A DNA stretch of 64,000 nt. It comes from Sphingobium chungbukense. Lineage in GTDB: Bacteria; Pseudomonadota; Alphaproteobacteria; Sphingomonadales; Sphingomonadaceae. The position numbers and the translations under genes are program-made. Every line of letters begins with the position of its first letter. The first letter of the stretch is position 1. The notes beneath the pieces are model-generated. The model had not been told where the DNA came from, ran no database searches, and was given only the letters and a program-made list of their open reading frames with translations. Positions 9,035-17,786 of the stretch are shown here, piece by piece. The stretch is taken from the NCBI RefSeq assembly GCF_001005725.1, contig NZ_LBIC01000014.1, positions 23,218 through 87,217 of the forward strand, read 5' to 3'.

Positions 9035-9910
9035 GTGACAATCGATCCGCAAAAATTGCTCAACTTTCGTATTCCTGCGGTTCGTCAGACCGTCACTCCA
9101 CGCGATGCTGCATTTTACGCCTTATCGATCGGGATGGGGCGAGATCCTACCGACCTCGCGCAGCTGCCATTCGTGGATCCCCTTCGTGGACCGGTTGCCA
9201 TGCCCGGCATGGCGCTCGTTCTCGCGAGTCCCGGGTTCTGGCTGGGGCACCCTGATTCCGGTGTGGATCCGGTTTCCGTCCTGCATGCCGGTCAATCCAT
9301 GGTACTGCTTGGCCCGGTTCCGGCAACTGGCGAAGTCGAAAGCACAACCCGCGTCACCCACATTGTCGACAAAGGCGTGGGCAAGGCCGCGTTGATATTC
9401 ACCGAAACCAATATCCGCGATGATTGCGGCACCTGCTTTGCCTGTCTTGAACGTACGATCTTCATTCGCGGCGGCGGCGGGTTCGGAGGGGAAGGCGAAG
9501 CTCCGCGAAGTTCGCCGGTACCCGTGGCGGAAGGCAATGCCGCTCTTGTCATTGACCTGACGACCGGTCCCGAACAGGCCCTGATCTATCGTCTAAATGG
9601 AGATCTCAACCCGCTGCACAGCGATCCAGCAATCGCGGCGCGCGCCGGGTACAGGATGCCGATATTGCACGGCCTGGGCACGATGGGCATCATCGTTCAC
9701 GCCATCCTCCGCGGGCGGCTCGGCTACCAGACCGAGCGCCTGCGCGCAGTGCAACTGCGTTTCGCCGCACCGGTGTTCCCTGGTGAAACCATCAGAACCG
9801 AAATCTGGAATAACGGCGCTTTTCGGGCATCGGTGCTCGAGCGCGACGTCATCGTTGCAGATCAAGGGTTTTTCACAATCTCTCCGGATGAGGGCGATGC
9901 AGTTTCTTAG
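9035..9910 (+). CDS. Enoyl-CoA hydratase 2 (MaoC double hotdog)
   Basis: 291 residues from a GTG at 9035 with AGGGA 8 bases upstream. The C-terminal hotdog carries the hydratase-2 signature YRLNGDLNPLHSDPAIA with D and H as the catalytic pair, followed by RMPILHGLGTMG. The N-terminal hotdog lacks the signature, as is usual for MFE-2-type hydratases. It forms (3R)-hydroxyacyl-CoA, which matches the MFE-2-type SDR at 1929. The next gene begins before its end. Confidence 0.85.
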   Translation: MTIDPQKLLNFRIPAVRQTVTPRDAAFYALSIGMGRDPTDLAQLPFVDPLRGPVAMPGMALVLASPGFWLGHPDSGVDPVSVLHAGQSMVLLGPVPATGEVESTTRVTHIVDKGVGKAALIFTETNIRDDCGTCFACLERTIFIRGGGGFGGEGEAPRSSPVPVAEGNAALVIDLTTGPEQALIYRLNGDLNPLHSDPAIAARAGYRMPILHGLGTMGIIVHAILRGRLGYQTERLRAVQLRFAAPVFPGETIRTEIWNNGAFRASVLERDVIVADQGFFTISPDEGDAVS

Positions 9911-11072
9911 TCCTTTCGAACCTCAACACTTTCACGAAATCCGCGACGGTGTGCGCCGGCTTTGTGAAAAGTTCCCGGGTGAATATTGGCGCAAGCTCGA
10001 CGCTGATCGCGAATATCCGACTTCTTTTGTCGATGCGTTGACGAGCGCTGGCTATCTTTCGGTACTTATACCCGAGGAATATGGCGGATCAGGTCTGGGC
10101 CTTTCGGCTGCAGTTGCCATCCTTGAGACGATTCAAGCGATGGGTTGCAACGGAGCGGCATGCCATGCCCAGATGTATAACATGGCCATCATCCTTAGAC
10201 ATGGATCGGATGAGCAAAAGCGCCTTTATCTGCCCGCGATCGCAAGCGGCGCACTGCGCTTGCAGGCTTTCGGCGTAACCGAGCCGGGAAGCGGCTCCGA
10301 TACCACTGCGTTAAGGACGACGGCAGTTCGCGATGGGGACTATTTCGTGGTGAGCGGCCAGAAAATCTGGACCAGTCGCGCCGAACACAGCGATCTCATG
10401 CTGCTGCTAGCGAGGACTTCGCCGCGCGATCAAGTGACGAAGAAAACCGACGGTCTTTCCATATTCATCGTCGATATGAACCAGGCTCGCACCGCGGGTT
10501 CGCTAACGATCCGGCCTATCCGCACCATGATGAACCATGCCACGACGGAACTTTTCTTCGACAGGATGCGCATCCCGGTCGCCAATCTCTTAGGCAAAGA
10601 AGGCAAGGGCTTTCATTGCATCCTTTCGGGCATGAATGCGGAAAGAGTTCTTATTGCTGCCGAATGCGTCGGTGATGCGAAATGGTTCACCCGAAAATCC
10701 ATTGCTTATGCCAATCAACGGGTGGTGTTCGATCGCCCCATTGGCATGAACCAGGGCGTCTCTTTTCCGATCGCGCGAGCCCACGCAAATATGCGCGCTG
10801 CCGAGCTCATGGTCCATGAGGCCGCGCGCCTTTACGAAGCGGGGCTTGAACATGGACCCGAGGCGAACATGGCAAAAATGCTTGCCGCGGACGTAGCAGT
10901 CGAAGCGGGCAACGCCTGCATCCAGACATATGGCGGATATGGCTTTGCTGAGGAATACGACATCGAACGGAAATTTCGAGAGGCCCGCCTTTATCAGGTG
11001 GCACCTGTTTCGACCAATCTCATATTGTCATTCATCGCAGAGCATGTCCTGAAACTACCGCGAAGCTATTGA
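9888..11072 (+). CDS. Acyl-CoA dehydrogenase with atypical active-site loop
   Basis: A 394-residue acyl-CoA dehydrogenase with FGVTEPGSGSDTTA, KIWTSRAEHSDL, NQRVVFDRPIGMNQGVSFPIA and QTYGGYGFAEEYDIERK. Where most relatives have IYEGT, it reads LYQVAPVSTNLI, so the catalytic glutamate is not at the usual place; the base may sit elsewhere, as in isovaleryl-CoA dehydrogenase-type enzymes. Starts at 9888 or 9897 are possible; both overlap the hydratase gene and the spacing to GAGGG is not ideal for either. Last gene of the operon. Confidence 0.82.
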   Translation: MRAMQFLSPFEPQHFHEIRDGVRRLCEKFPGEYWRKLDADREYPTSFVDALTSAGYLSVLIPEEYGGSGLGLSAAVAILETIQAMGCNGAACHAQMYNMAIILRHGSDEQKRLYLPAIASGALRLQAFGVTEPGSGSDTTALRTTAVRDGDYFVVSGQKIWTSRAEHSDLMLLLARTSPRDQVTKKTDGLSIFIVDMNQARTAGSLTIRPIRTMMNHATTELFFDRMRIPVANLLGKEGKGFHCILSGMNAERVLIAAECVGDAKWFTRKSIAYANQRVVFDRPIGMNQGVSFPIARAHANMRAAELMVHEAARLYEAGLEHGPEANMAKMLAADVAVEAGNACIQTYGGYGFAEEYDIERKFREARLYQVAPVSTNLILSFIAEHVLKLPRSY

Positions 11073-11166
11073 GGCGGCCACCACGCTCCGTCGTTTCCGC
11101 TCACTCGACACAACGACTGTTGCTGCGACCAGGCAGCGCAACACTGAAGAAGAAAGGTGGCCTACC

Positions 11167-12351
11167 CTAGAATGCGGCAATGCCAGTGAGTGCTCGACCA
11201 AGGATGAGCGCGTGTACATCGTGCGCGCCTTCATAGGTGTTGACGGTTTCCAGATTCACCATGTGCCGCATGACTTGATATTCATCGCTGATGCCATTAC
11301 CGCCGTGCATGTCTCGGGCATGGCGCGCAATATCAAGCGATTTTCCGACATTGTTACGCTTGACGAGAGAGACCATCTCCGGCGCGAACCTGCCTTCGTC
11401 CATTAGGCGGCCGACACGCAATGAGGCTTGCAACCCTAGCGCAATGTCCGTTTGCATATCGGCGAGCTTCTTTTGATAAAGTTGGTTGGCGGCAAGCGGC
11501 TTTCCAAACTGGTGCCGATCAAGTCCATATTGGCGGGCTGCGTGCATGCAATATTCCGCGGCGCCGAGCGCTCCCCAACTGATCCCATAGCGTGCGCGGT
11601 TTAGGCAATCGAAGGGGCCCTTGAGACCCTGGACCCCGGGGAGCAAGGCTTCTTCGTCAACCTCAACCTCGTCCATCAAGATCATGCCGGTGGTCGAGGC
11701 ACGCAGGCTGAGCTTGCCCTTGATCTTGGGAGCGGAAAGCCCCTTCAGGCCCTTTTCAAGCACGAAGCCGCAAATGGCCCCATCATGTGCTTCGCTCTTT
11801 GCCCAGACAACAAAGACGTCGGCGAAAGGAGCATTCGAAATCCATGTTTTTATGCCGGAAAGGACATAGCCACCATCAATCCTCTTCGCGATTGTGCGCA
11901 TGCCCGCAGGATCAGATCCCGCATCAGGTTCTGTCAGGCCGAAGCAGCCGATCAGCGAGCCTGCGGCTAGGCCAGGCAGATATTTAAACCGCTGTTCTTC
12001 CGAGCCGAAAGCAAAAATCGGATACATGACGAGCGAGCTTTGCACCGATGCCATTGACCGATAGCCCGAATCCACGCGCTCAATCTCACGCGCGATCAGG
12101 CCGTAGGAGACATAGCCAGCTCCAGCACCGCCATAAGACTGTGGGATCGTCGCTCCAAGCAAGCCGGCTTGTCCCATGAGTGGAAACAACTCTGCTGCAT
12201 CCAGCTCTTCGCGGAAGGCATTGATGACCCGGGGCTGAAGTTCCCCTTGCGCGAAGCCATGAGCCGCATCACGCACCATTCGTTCTTCTTCAGTCAGTTG
12301 ATCGTCAAAGTTGAAGGGATCGCTCCAATTAAAGCGTGCCATTTCAGTCAT
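11167..12351 (-). CDS. gcdH: Glutaryl-CoA dehydrogenase
   Basis: 394 residues. The sequence has FGLTEPDAGSDPAGMRT, KTWISNAPFADVFVVWAK, RHQFGKPLAANQLYQKKLADM and the C-terminal NTYEGAHDVHALILGRALTG, a signature of glutaryl-CoA dehydrogenases; the glutamate in YEGAHD is the catalytic base. It oxidises and decarboxylates glutaryl-CoA to crotonyl-CoA. It is convergent with the beta-oxidation operon, separated by 95 bp, and is transcribed alone. Its presence next to a full beta-oxidation set suggests an odd-chain dicarboxylate such as a pimelate-type product, which is an inference. Confidence 0.9.
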   Translation of the reverse strand: MTEMARFNWSDPFNFDDQLTEEERMVRDAAHGFAQGELQPRVINAFREELDAAELFPLMGQAGLLGATIPQSYGGAGAGYVSYGLIAREIERVDSGYRSMASVQSSLVMYPIFAFGSEEQRFKYLPGLAAGSLIGCFGLTEPDAGSDPAGMRTIAKRIDGGYVLSGIKTWISNAPFADVFVVWAKSEAHDGAICGFVLEKGLKGLSAPKIKGKLSLRASTTGMILMDEVEVDEEALLPGVQGLKGPFDCLNRARYGISWGALGAAEYCMHAARQYGLDRHQFGKPLAANQLYQKKLADMQTDIALGLQASLRVGRLMDEGRFAPEMVSLVKRNNVGKSLDIARHARDMHGGNGISDEYQVMRHMVNLETVNTYEGAHDVHALILGRALTGIAAF

Positions 12352-12769
12352 ACATTCAGCTCGTCATATAATGAAATTAAGTTCATATCCCGTAATGGCG
12401 AGGAGTTCTTCAACCGTTACCGCGAGTTTTGTGATTTGGGCGATAAGACTGAAAGTGAAACAATCCACGCAAATACCCGCATGCGGTTGTAGCGAGCTGA
12501 AATTCCCAGGAAGGCTACGCTGCCGAGCACAAGGCCAACCGGGCCAGCGAGGAAAGCTGGACCGAAAGCGCTTTTGTGGTGCGGCGAGCGGAACCAGACA
12601 ACAGCGTAACTAAGCGATCACTTGTGTACCGTAGCTATCGATAATGACGACTATCAAACACAAGGTGCGTGCTCACCAAAGCAACCAGCTATCCGCATAC
12701 TCCGTTGGCACCCTAGCAATTTCAGCCTTACGAACCCTGTCGACCTTTTCCGCCCAGCTTGATTTGACC
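12352..12769 (-). other. 418-bp gap with a possible membrane-protein remnant
   Basis: No complete gene is seen here. On the minus strand an open stretch from about 12612 to a stop near 12412 reads as coding-like sequence with a hydrophobic segment (AFLAGPVGLVLGSVAFLG) and a basic tail, without start codon or Shine-Dalgarno site. It could be the 3' end of a lost transporter or other membrane protein. The family is not recognised. No clear terminator or promoter was identified in the rest. Confidence 0.25.
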
Positions 12770-13135
12770 TCAAAGTGCCTTGTTTTTGGCGGGTTCGGCC
12801 TTTGCGGGGGGAAGCTTCTGCGCCACGATGTGATCGTAGATCTGCTTGATCTCCGCGTCCGACAATTCGGTCGGTCGGAACGGCGGCATTTCGATCAGGC
12901 CCTGGCGAACGACCGAATGTAGGTAATCGTAATCTAAGTCCTTGCGACCGATGAGCGAAGGCACCGGAGCACCTTTTTCGGCCAGCAGCATGGTGCCACC
13001 GTGGCCCGGGCCGGGGTTGTGGCAACCTGCGCAGTAACGCTCATAATTCTCCGCACCGTCCACCACTGATTCGCCTTGTGCGGACGAACAGGCAGCAAGT
13101 GCAGCGAAAAGCGAAAGGGCGAGGAACTTATTCAT
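12770..13135 (-). CDS. Small c-type cytochrome, electron acceptor of a flavocytochrome
   Basis: 121 residues with an exported N-terminus: a hydrophobic stretch FLALSLFAALAACSS with a lipobox-like LAAC, so it may be a lipoprotein. The haem motif CAGCH is near residue 43 and the methionine of IEMPPF is the likely axial ligand. The ATG at 13135 has GGAGGT 5 bases upstream. Size and motif fit the PchC-type cytochrome subunit of p-cresol methylhydroxylase, which takes electrons from the flavoprotein. It is the last gene of the operon and follows the second flavoprotein by 31 bp. Confidence 0.85.
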   Translation of the reverse strand: MNKFLALSLFAALAACSSAQGESVVDGAENYERYCAGCHNPGPGHGGTMLLAEKGAPVPSLIGRKDLDYDYLHSVVRQGLIEMPPFRPTELSDAEIKQIYDHIVAQKLPPAKAEPAKNKAL

Positions 13136-13166
13136 TTTACCTCCGCAGGCATGGCGACGCATCGGC

Positions 13167-14633
13167 TCAGACCGAGGCAAAGATCGAGTTGGGATCAAGC
13201 GCCTGCTTGACCCGCGCATGCAGGGCCGAGCGGCCACCCTTTTCATAGGTCTTGGCAACCGCCGCCCCCAGCCCGGGGTCGGTCAGGATCTGGCCGAAGC
13301 CGGCCTCGGCCTGCGCGGCGATCAGGGCTTCGGCGCAGGTCTTGGCCCGTACCGCATCCTCGCCCTTCCCGGCGGCATGGGGCAGCACCTGGCGATGGTT
13401 GGCCGAACGCCAGATCGCGGTGGTTTCGCCAACGAAGTCGAAGCCGTTTTTGGCACAGATATCGCGCGACAGTTCATAGAGCTTGACGGCTTCCTCGCCA
13501 TCCACAGGGCTGACCGGGTTGACCGTAAGCGCCATGTCGCCGCTCCAGCCTGCTGTCCTGGCCGGGGGATCGGCCACCACACCGGTCATAGTGCCCATCC
13601 GCCAGGCCCACAGCTTGGGATCGATGCCCTTGCCATCGGTAATCACCCTTGCGCCGCTGATCGACGAGAACGCGCCCTTGACCATGTCCCACAGGATCGC
13701 GACGTTGCCGGGCAGGCCATAGAGCGAGCCGTAAAGGTTCCAGTAGCCTAGTCCGAGCACCTCACCAGCGGCCTTGACCGCGCTTGCCGCCATCGGCCCC
13801 TGGCCCTCAAAATCGGCGCGGCGCTTGCCGAGCAGGGCCGCTTCGTGGAGCGCATTGCCCACCGCGACGCCATTGGCCACCACCATGTTGAGCTTGAGCG
13901 GCCCGAGCACGTCCAACAACGCGCCCAGATCGTCCTCCTTGGGGACCGAGACCATGAAGGTCTGGTGCGCCGGGGGCTGCGGCATCATCCACATGCCCAC
14001 CTTGGTCACCACCCCGAAATCGGACTGGGTGAACAGGCCATCGACCCAAGGGCCATAGCCGAACTTGAACAGCTGCCAGCAGGTGCTCTTGGGCATGGCG
14101 CCCATGCCGGTGCGCACCATCTTGCCATCAGCCAGCATGACCTCGAGCCCGCACTGCATCAGGAAATGATCGGAATAGGGGGTGTAGCCGGGGCGGCGGT
14201 TGATGAAACTGGCGGCCACGCTTTCATCGGGATTGCCGGGAAAGTCGACCCACAACTTAATTCCCTTTTCCTTGATGTGGGCATCGAGCTGGCGGAAGGT
14301 GACGCCCGGTTCGACAAGGCAGGTGGCCAGTTCGTCATTGACCTCGAGGACCTTGTTCATCTTCTGCAGGTCAAGCACGATCACCTTGTCCTGTACGGCT
14401 TTTTCAAGTCCGTAGGCGCCGTTGCAGACCGTCTGGACCACACCGCCGCTGGTGCGCGCAGCTTCCAGCACCTTGGCGAGCTGGGCTTCATCGGCCGGAA
14501 GCACCACGCCTGCCGGTGCCATCCCTGGGACAGCATAGCGGGCCAGGGTCTGCGGGCTGGTATCGACGGCGGCCTTGCCGAGTGCCTGGGCGAGGGTGCC
14601 GAGCGTGGCCGTCTGGCGGGCTTGATCGATCAT
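13167..14633 (-). CDS. FAD-linked oxidase of the VAO/PCMH family, divergent copy
   Basis: 488 residues. The N-terminal FAD-binding PP-loop region (residues about 45-200: VLPADEAQLAKVLEAAR, LDLQKMNKVLEVN, VEPGVTFRQLDAHI, YTPYSDHFLMQCGLEVMLADG) matches the p-cresol methylhydroxylase and vanillyl-alcohol oxidase flavoproteins. The C-terminal half differs: the segment equivalent to FDYIGEF...MHHI in the other copy reads FDFVGETTAIWRSANHRQV, and the EYRTHLAFMD motif is missing. So the usual tyrosine or histidine for covalent FAD is not evident. It may act on another substrate or pair with the cytochrome at 12770. The start at the ATG of MIDQ fits the domain. Confidence 0.75.
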   Translation of the reverse strand: MIDQARQTATLGTLAQALGKAAVDTSPQTLARYAVPGMAPAGVVLPADEAQLAKVLEAARTSGGVVQTVCNGAYGLEKAVQDKVIVLDLQKMNKVLEVNDELATCLVEPGVTFRQLDAHIKEKGIKLWVDFPGNPDESVAASFINRRPGYTPYSDHFLMQCGLEVMLADGKMVRTGMGAMPKSTCWQLFKFGYGPWVDGLFTQSDFGVVTKVGMWMMPQPPAHQTFMVSVPKEDDLGALLDVLGPLKLNMVVANGVAVGNALHEAALLGKRRADFEGQGPMAASAVKAAGEVLGLGYWNLYGSLYGLPGNVAILWDMVKGAFSSISGARVITDGKGIDPKLWAWRMGTMTGVVADPPARTAGWSGDMALTVNPVSPVDGEEAVKLYELSRDICAKNGFDFVGETTAIWRSANHRQVLPHAAGKGEDAVRAKTCAEALIAAQAEAGFGQILTDPGLGAAVAKTYEKGGRSALHARVKQALDPNSIFASV

Positions 14634-14646
14634 GGCGTTGGGAGCC

Positions 14647-14871
14647 TTATTGCTGGAGAATCTTGGGATAACGCTGGAGATCGCCGGCATCGACGGCGAA
14701 ATCGGCCGAGCGCACAGCCGGGTCGATAGCGCGGGCCGGTTCGCTGTCGCGCCAGGAAAAGTTGCAGGTCGGGCAGCGCAGGATCGTCCACACGACCGCG
14801 CCGTCCTGCCTGCCCTGATGATCGGTGACAGCGCCGCTCGATTTGCAGCGCCCGCAGACGGTGGTGGTCAT
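14647..14871 (-). CDS. Small D subunit of a non-oxidative hydroxyarylic acid decarboxylase
   Basis: 74 residues with two zinc-ribbon-like cysteine pairs, CGRCKSSG and CPTCNFSWRDSEP. The WRDSEP end and the cysteine spacing match the VdcD/BsdD subunits that go with UbiD-type C subunits. It overlaps the stop of the UbiD-like gene by four bases. Together with the genes at 14868 and 19951 it completes a B-C-D set of vanillate, 4-hydroxybenzoate or protocatechuate decarboxylase type. Confidence 0.85.
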   Translation of the reverse strand: MTTTVCGRCKSSGAVTDHQGRQDGAVVWTILRCPTCNFSWRDSEPARAIDPAVRSADFAVDAGDLQRYPKILQQ

Positions 14872-16328
14872 GACAGGGCTCCCAGCTGCATTTCGCGGAT
14901 CCGCTTGCTCAGGGCGTCGATCTCGTCCCCGGTCGGCGGGGTGACAAGGTGCGCTTCACCCACCGGATCGGGCGGGAGATAGCTGGTCGCGTCGATGATC
15001 AGGCGGTGCCCCTTGCCCGGGACCACTGCCGAAGGATCGATCGGCACGGCAGGCATGTTGGGCAGCACGATGATATCGTCCGCACGGGTGCGGGTCGAAA
15101 GCGCCCACATCACCTGGTTGAGATCGAACGGATCGACATCGGCATCGACCATAATCAGGTTCTTGAGGTACATCACGCCGTGCGGCGTGCTCAGCGCGCG
15201 CAGCGCGACCGTCTTGGCAAAGCCGGCCATGCGGTTCTTGACCGAGATGATCCCGGTCAGTCCGTGCTGGTAAAGCGCGTTGACCGCGGTGACTTCGGGG
15301 AAGCTCTGGCGCAGCTGGGCATAGATCGGGGCGGAGGTGTGCAGGCCGATCAGCGTATCGTGCTCGGTCCAGCCGCGCCCGATGTAAATGTTCTCGAAGA
15401 TCGGATCGCGCCGGTGCGACACCGCCGTGACCTTGAAGATCGGCGCCTTGCGCACGCCGCTGTAGGAACCGGGGAATTCGCCGAACGGCCCTTCCAGCTC
15501 GCGTTCACCCAGTTGCAGTTCGGCCTCTATCACGATTTCGCTGTCGGCCAGGATGTCGATCCCGTTGCCCGATTTGGTCAGCCGGATTGGCGCGCCCATC
15601 ATCGCCGAGGCATAGGAATATTCCGATTCCTCGTAGCCGATCGGGGTGGCAGCAAACACCGCAAGGCCGGGATGATTACCCAGCATGACCGCAATCTTTA
15701 GCGGAACGCCTTCCCGTTCGGCCGCCATGATCTGACGTCCCATGTCGTGGGAGGGGATCGTCATCAGGGTGAAGCTGTCCGGCCCTTGGATCTGCAGGCG
15801 ATAGATGCCGACATTCTGCTTGCCGAAATTGTCTGGATCGAGCGGATCGCGCGAGGCGACCGAGGCCTTGCCGATGTAGAACCCGCCATCATATTCGTTG
15901 ATCCGATAGACCGGCAGGACATCGTAAAGGTTGATGTCCTGTTCGATCCGGCATTCGTGCACCGGGGCCTGGGCTTCTGGGACAAAGCTGATTTGCGCTT
16001 CCTGATCGCCCCAGCGGCCGGCGATCTCGAAGAAAAGCTCGCGGATGGTCGTGCCTTTAGGTCGGCCCAGCAGCAGGGCGATATTGTCCCACGAACCATG
16101 GACGCCCACCGCCAAGCGCTTGCCGGGGTAACCGGTGATATTGTCGAATACGATCGCCGGCGCGCCGTTGGCATCGCGCGATGCGGCGACGGCTATGTTG
16201 CGCACGCCGGGTTCGGGCATCACCGCATCGCTCCAGGTGATCGCCTGGCCGGCATCCTCGAGCAGTTCGAGGAAGTCGCGCAGCGACGAGATCGAGCGGG
16301 CGCGGTTAGGGAGATCGTTCATGGTCAT
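14868..16328 (-). CDS. UbiD family decarboxylase (C subunit, hydroxyarylic acid)
   Basis: 486 residues, normal UbiD length. The motif LEGPFGEFPGSYSG near 275-290 contains the two acidic catalytic residues of the family, and IYIGRGWTEHDTLIGLH lies downstream. The enzyme needs prenylated FMN, which the UbiX-like protein at 19951 would make. VdcC and AroY are close relatives and remove CO2 from vanillate, 4-hydroxybenzoate or protocatechuate. Decarboxylating protocatechuate would give catechol, the substrate of the meta operon at 36-44 kb; the actual substrate is not shown by the sequence. Confidence 0.88.
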   Translation of the reverse strand: MTMNDLPNRARSISSLRDFLELLEDAGQAITWSDAVMPEPGVRNIAVAASRDANGAPAIVFDNITGYPGKRLAVGVHGSWDNIALLLGRPKGTTIRELFFEIAGRWGDQEAQISFVPEAQAPVHECRIEQDINLYDVLPVYRINEYDGGFYIGKASVASRDPLDPDNFGKQNVGIYRLQIQGPDSFTLMTIPSHDMGRQIMAAEREGVPLKIAVMLGNHPGLAVFAATPIGYEESEYSYASAMMGAPIRLTKSGNGIDILADSEIVIEAELQLGERELEGPFGEFPGSYSGVRKAPIFKVTAVSHRRDPIFENIYIGRGWTEHDTLIGLHTSAPIYAQLRQSFPEVTAVNALYQHGLTGIISVKNRMAGFAKTVALRALSTPHGVMYLKNLIMVDADVDPFDLNQVMWALSTRTRADDIIVLPNMPAVPIDPSAVVPGKGHRLIIDATSYLPPDPVGEAHLVTPPTGDEIDALSKRIREMQLGALS

Positions 16329-16341
16329 TCGTTCCCGCCTG

Positions 16342-17781
16342 TCAGTGTCCGCCCTCAGTCGCCGACTGGATCGTGACCCATTTCCATTCGGTCATGATCT
16401 CGAGATCGGCTTCGGTCCCTTCGCGCCCGAAACCTGACGCTTTGGTTCCGCCGAACGGGACGTGGGGCTCGTCGTGAAGGGTCGGCGCGTTGATGTGGAC
16501 CATCCCCGCTTCGGCACGTTGGGCAAAGGCCAGAGCCTTGTCGAGATCGCGGGTGAAGATCGACGCGCTGAGGCCGTATTCGGTGTTGTTGGCGAGTTCG
16601 AGCACTTCCTCAAGTGTGTTGAACGGAAAGAGCGAGGTGACCGGGCCGAAGGTCTCTTCCTCGAACACGGTCATTTCGGCTGTAACGCCGCGCAGTACCG
16701 TCGCTGAGCATACGTTTCCGTTCCACTCAGCACCGGCTAGCAGTTCTGCGCCCTTGGACCGGGCATCGTCGATGTGGCGGCAGACCCGGTCGCGCTGGCG
16801 TTCGGAAATTATCGGGCCCAGCATGGTGGTAGGATCGCGCAGGTCGCCGCTCTTGGCGCGGCCTGTCGCGGCGGCGAAGGCCTTGGCGAACTGGTCGAAG
16901 ATCGACTGTTCCACATAGATCCGCGAAGCCCCCATGCAGACCTGGCCCTGGTACATGAAGATGCTGAACAGCGCGGCGTTGACCGCCTTGTCCAGATCGG
17001 CATCGGCGCAGATCACCAGCGGGCTCTTGCCGCCCAGCTCCAGCGTGTACTTCTTGAGGTTGCGGGCCGCGATTTCGGCGATGTGCTTGCCGACGCGCGA
17101 GGACCCGGTGAAGGTTATCGATGCGACCTTGGGATGGCCGGTCAGCACGTCGCCGATCTCCGCGCCATTGCCGTAGACCACGTTGAACAAGCCGTCGGGA
17201 ACGCCGGCCTCCTTCCACAATTTAGCGAGCAGATCGGCGATCATTGGCGCGGCTTCCGAGGGTAGCAGCACGAAGGCGTTGCCTGTGGCCAGGGCCATGG
17301 CCGACTGTTTGATCCCCTTGATCAGCGGCACGTTGAACGGGGTAATCCCGGCGACCACACCGACCGGCTGGCGCAGGCTCATGCTGAACCGCCCAGGGGT
17401 GTCCGAAGGGATCGTTTCCCCCCGAATCCGGCGCGGCACGCCGATCGCCGCGCGCAGGAAGCTGACCGCGAAGCGGGTTTCGAACCCGGCCTTGGCGATC
17501 GGCGAACCGATTTCGTCGACCAGCACGTCGGCGAATTTGGCGGTATCGCGCTCCATGATTTCGGCGGCTTTCGCGATCCACCCTTCGCGCACTGCGGCGG
17601 GCAGATCGCGATGCTGGAGATAGGCCTGATGCGCGTTCTCCACGGCGCGGTTCACGTCTTCCGCGGTGCCGGCGGGGACCCGGGAATAGACCGAATCGTC
17701 GACCGGGTTGAGATCGTCGAAATAGGCCCCGCCCGTTGCAGCCACGGCGGTGCCGCCAATCCAGTGCTCAATTTGCGTCAT
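16342..17781 (-). CDS. Aldehyde dehydrogenase, benzaldehyde/vanillin type
   Basis: 479 residues. The NAD site ITPFNVPLIKG, the glutamate in LELGGKSPLV and the nucleophile in YQGQVCMGASR place it in the aldehyde dehydrogenase family, close to vanillin and benzaldehyde dehydrogenases. The ATG at 17781 gives the normal N-terminus IEHWIGGTAV. It lies 5 bp after the flavoprotein that would make its hydroxybenzaldehyde-type substrate and just before the decarboxylase that would use its product, so it probably oxidises the aldehyde to the acid. Confidence 0.88.
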   Translation of the reverse strand: MTQIEHWIGGTAVAATGGAYFDDLNPVDDSVYSRVPAGTAEDVNRAVENAHQAYLQHRDLPAAVREGWIAKAAEIMERDTAKFADVLVDEIGSPIAKAGFETRFAVSFLRAAIGVPRRIRGETIPSDTPGRFSMSLRQPVGVVAGITPFNVPLIKGIKQSAMALATGNAFVLLPSEAAPMIADLLAKLWKEAGVPDGLFNVVYGNGAEIGDVLTGHPKVASITFTGSSRVGKHIAEIAARNLKKYTLELGGKSPLVICADADLDKAVNAALFSIFMYQGQVCMGASRIYVEQSIFDQFAKAFAAATGRAKSGDLRDPTTMLGPIISERQRDRVCRHIDDARSKGAELLAGAEWNGNVCSATVLRGVTAEMTVFEEETFGPVTSLFPFNTLEEVLELANNTEYGLSASIFTRDLDKALAFAQRAEAGMVHINAPTLHDEPHVPFGGTKASGFGREGTEADLEIMTEWKWVTIQSATEGGH

Positions 17782-17786
17782 GGTCG

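Noticed and set aside
12706..12721. TGGCAC resembling a -24 box of a sigma-54 promoter
   Set aside because: No GC pair at the right distance; the following bases are CCTAGCAATT.
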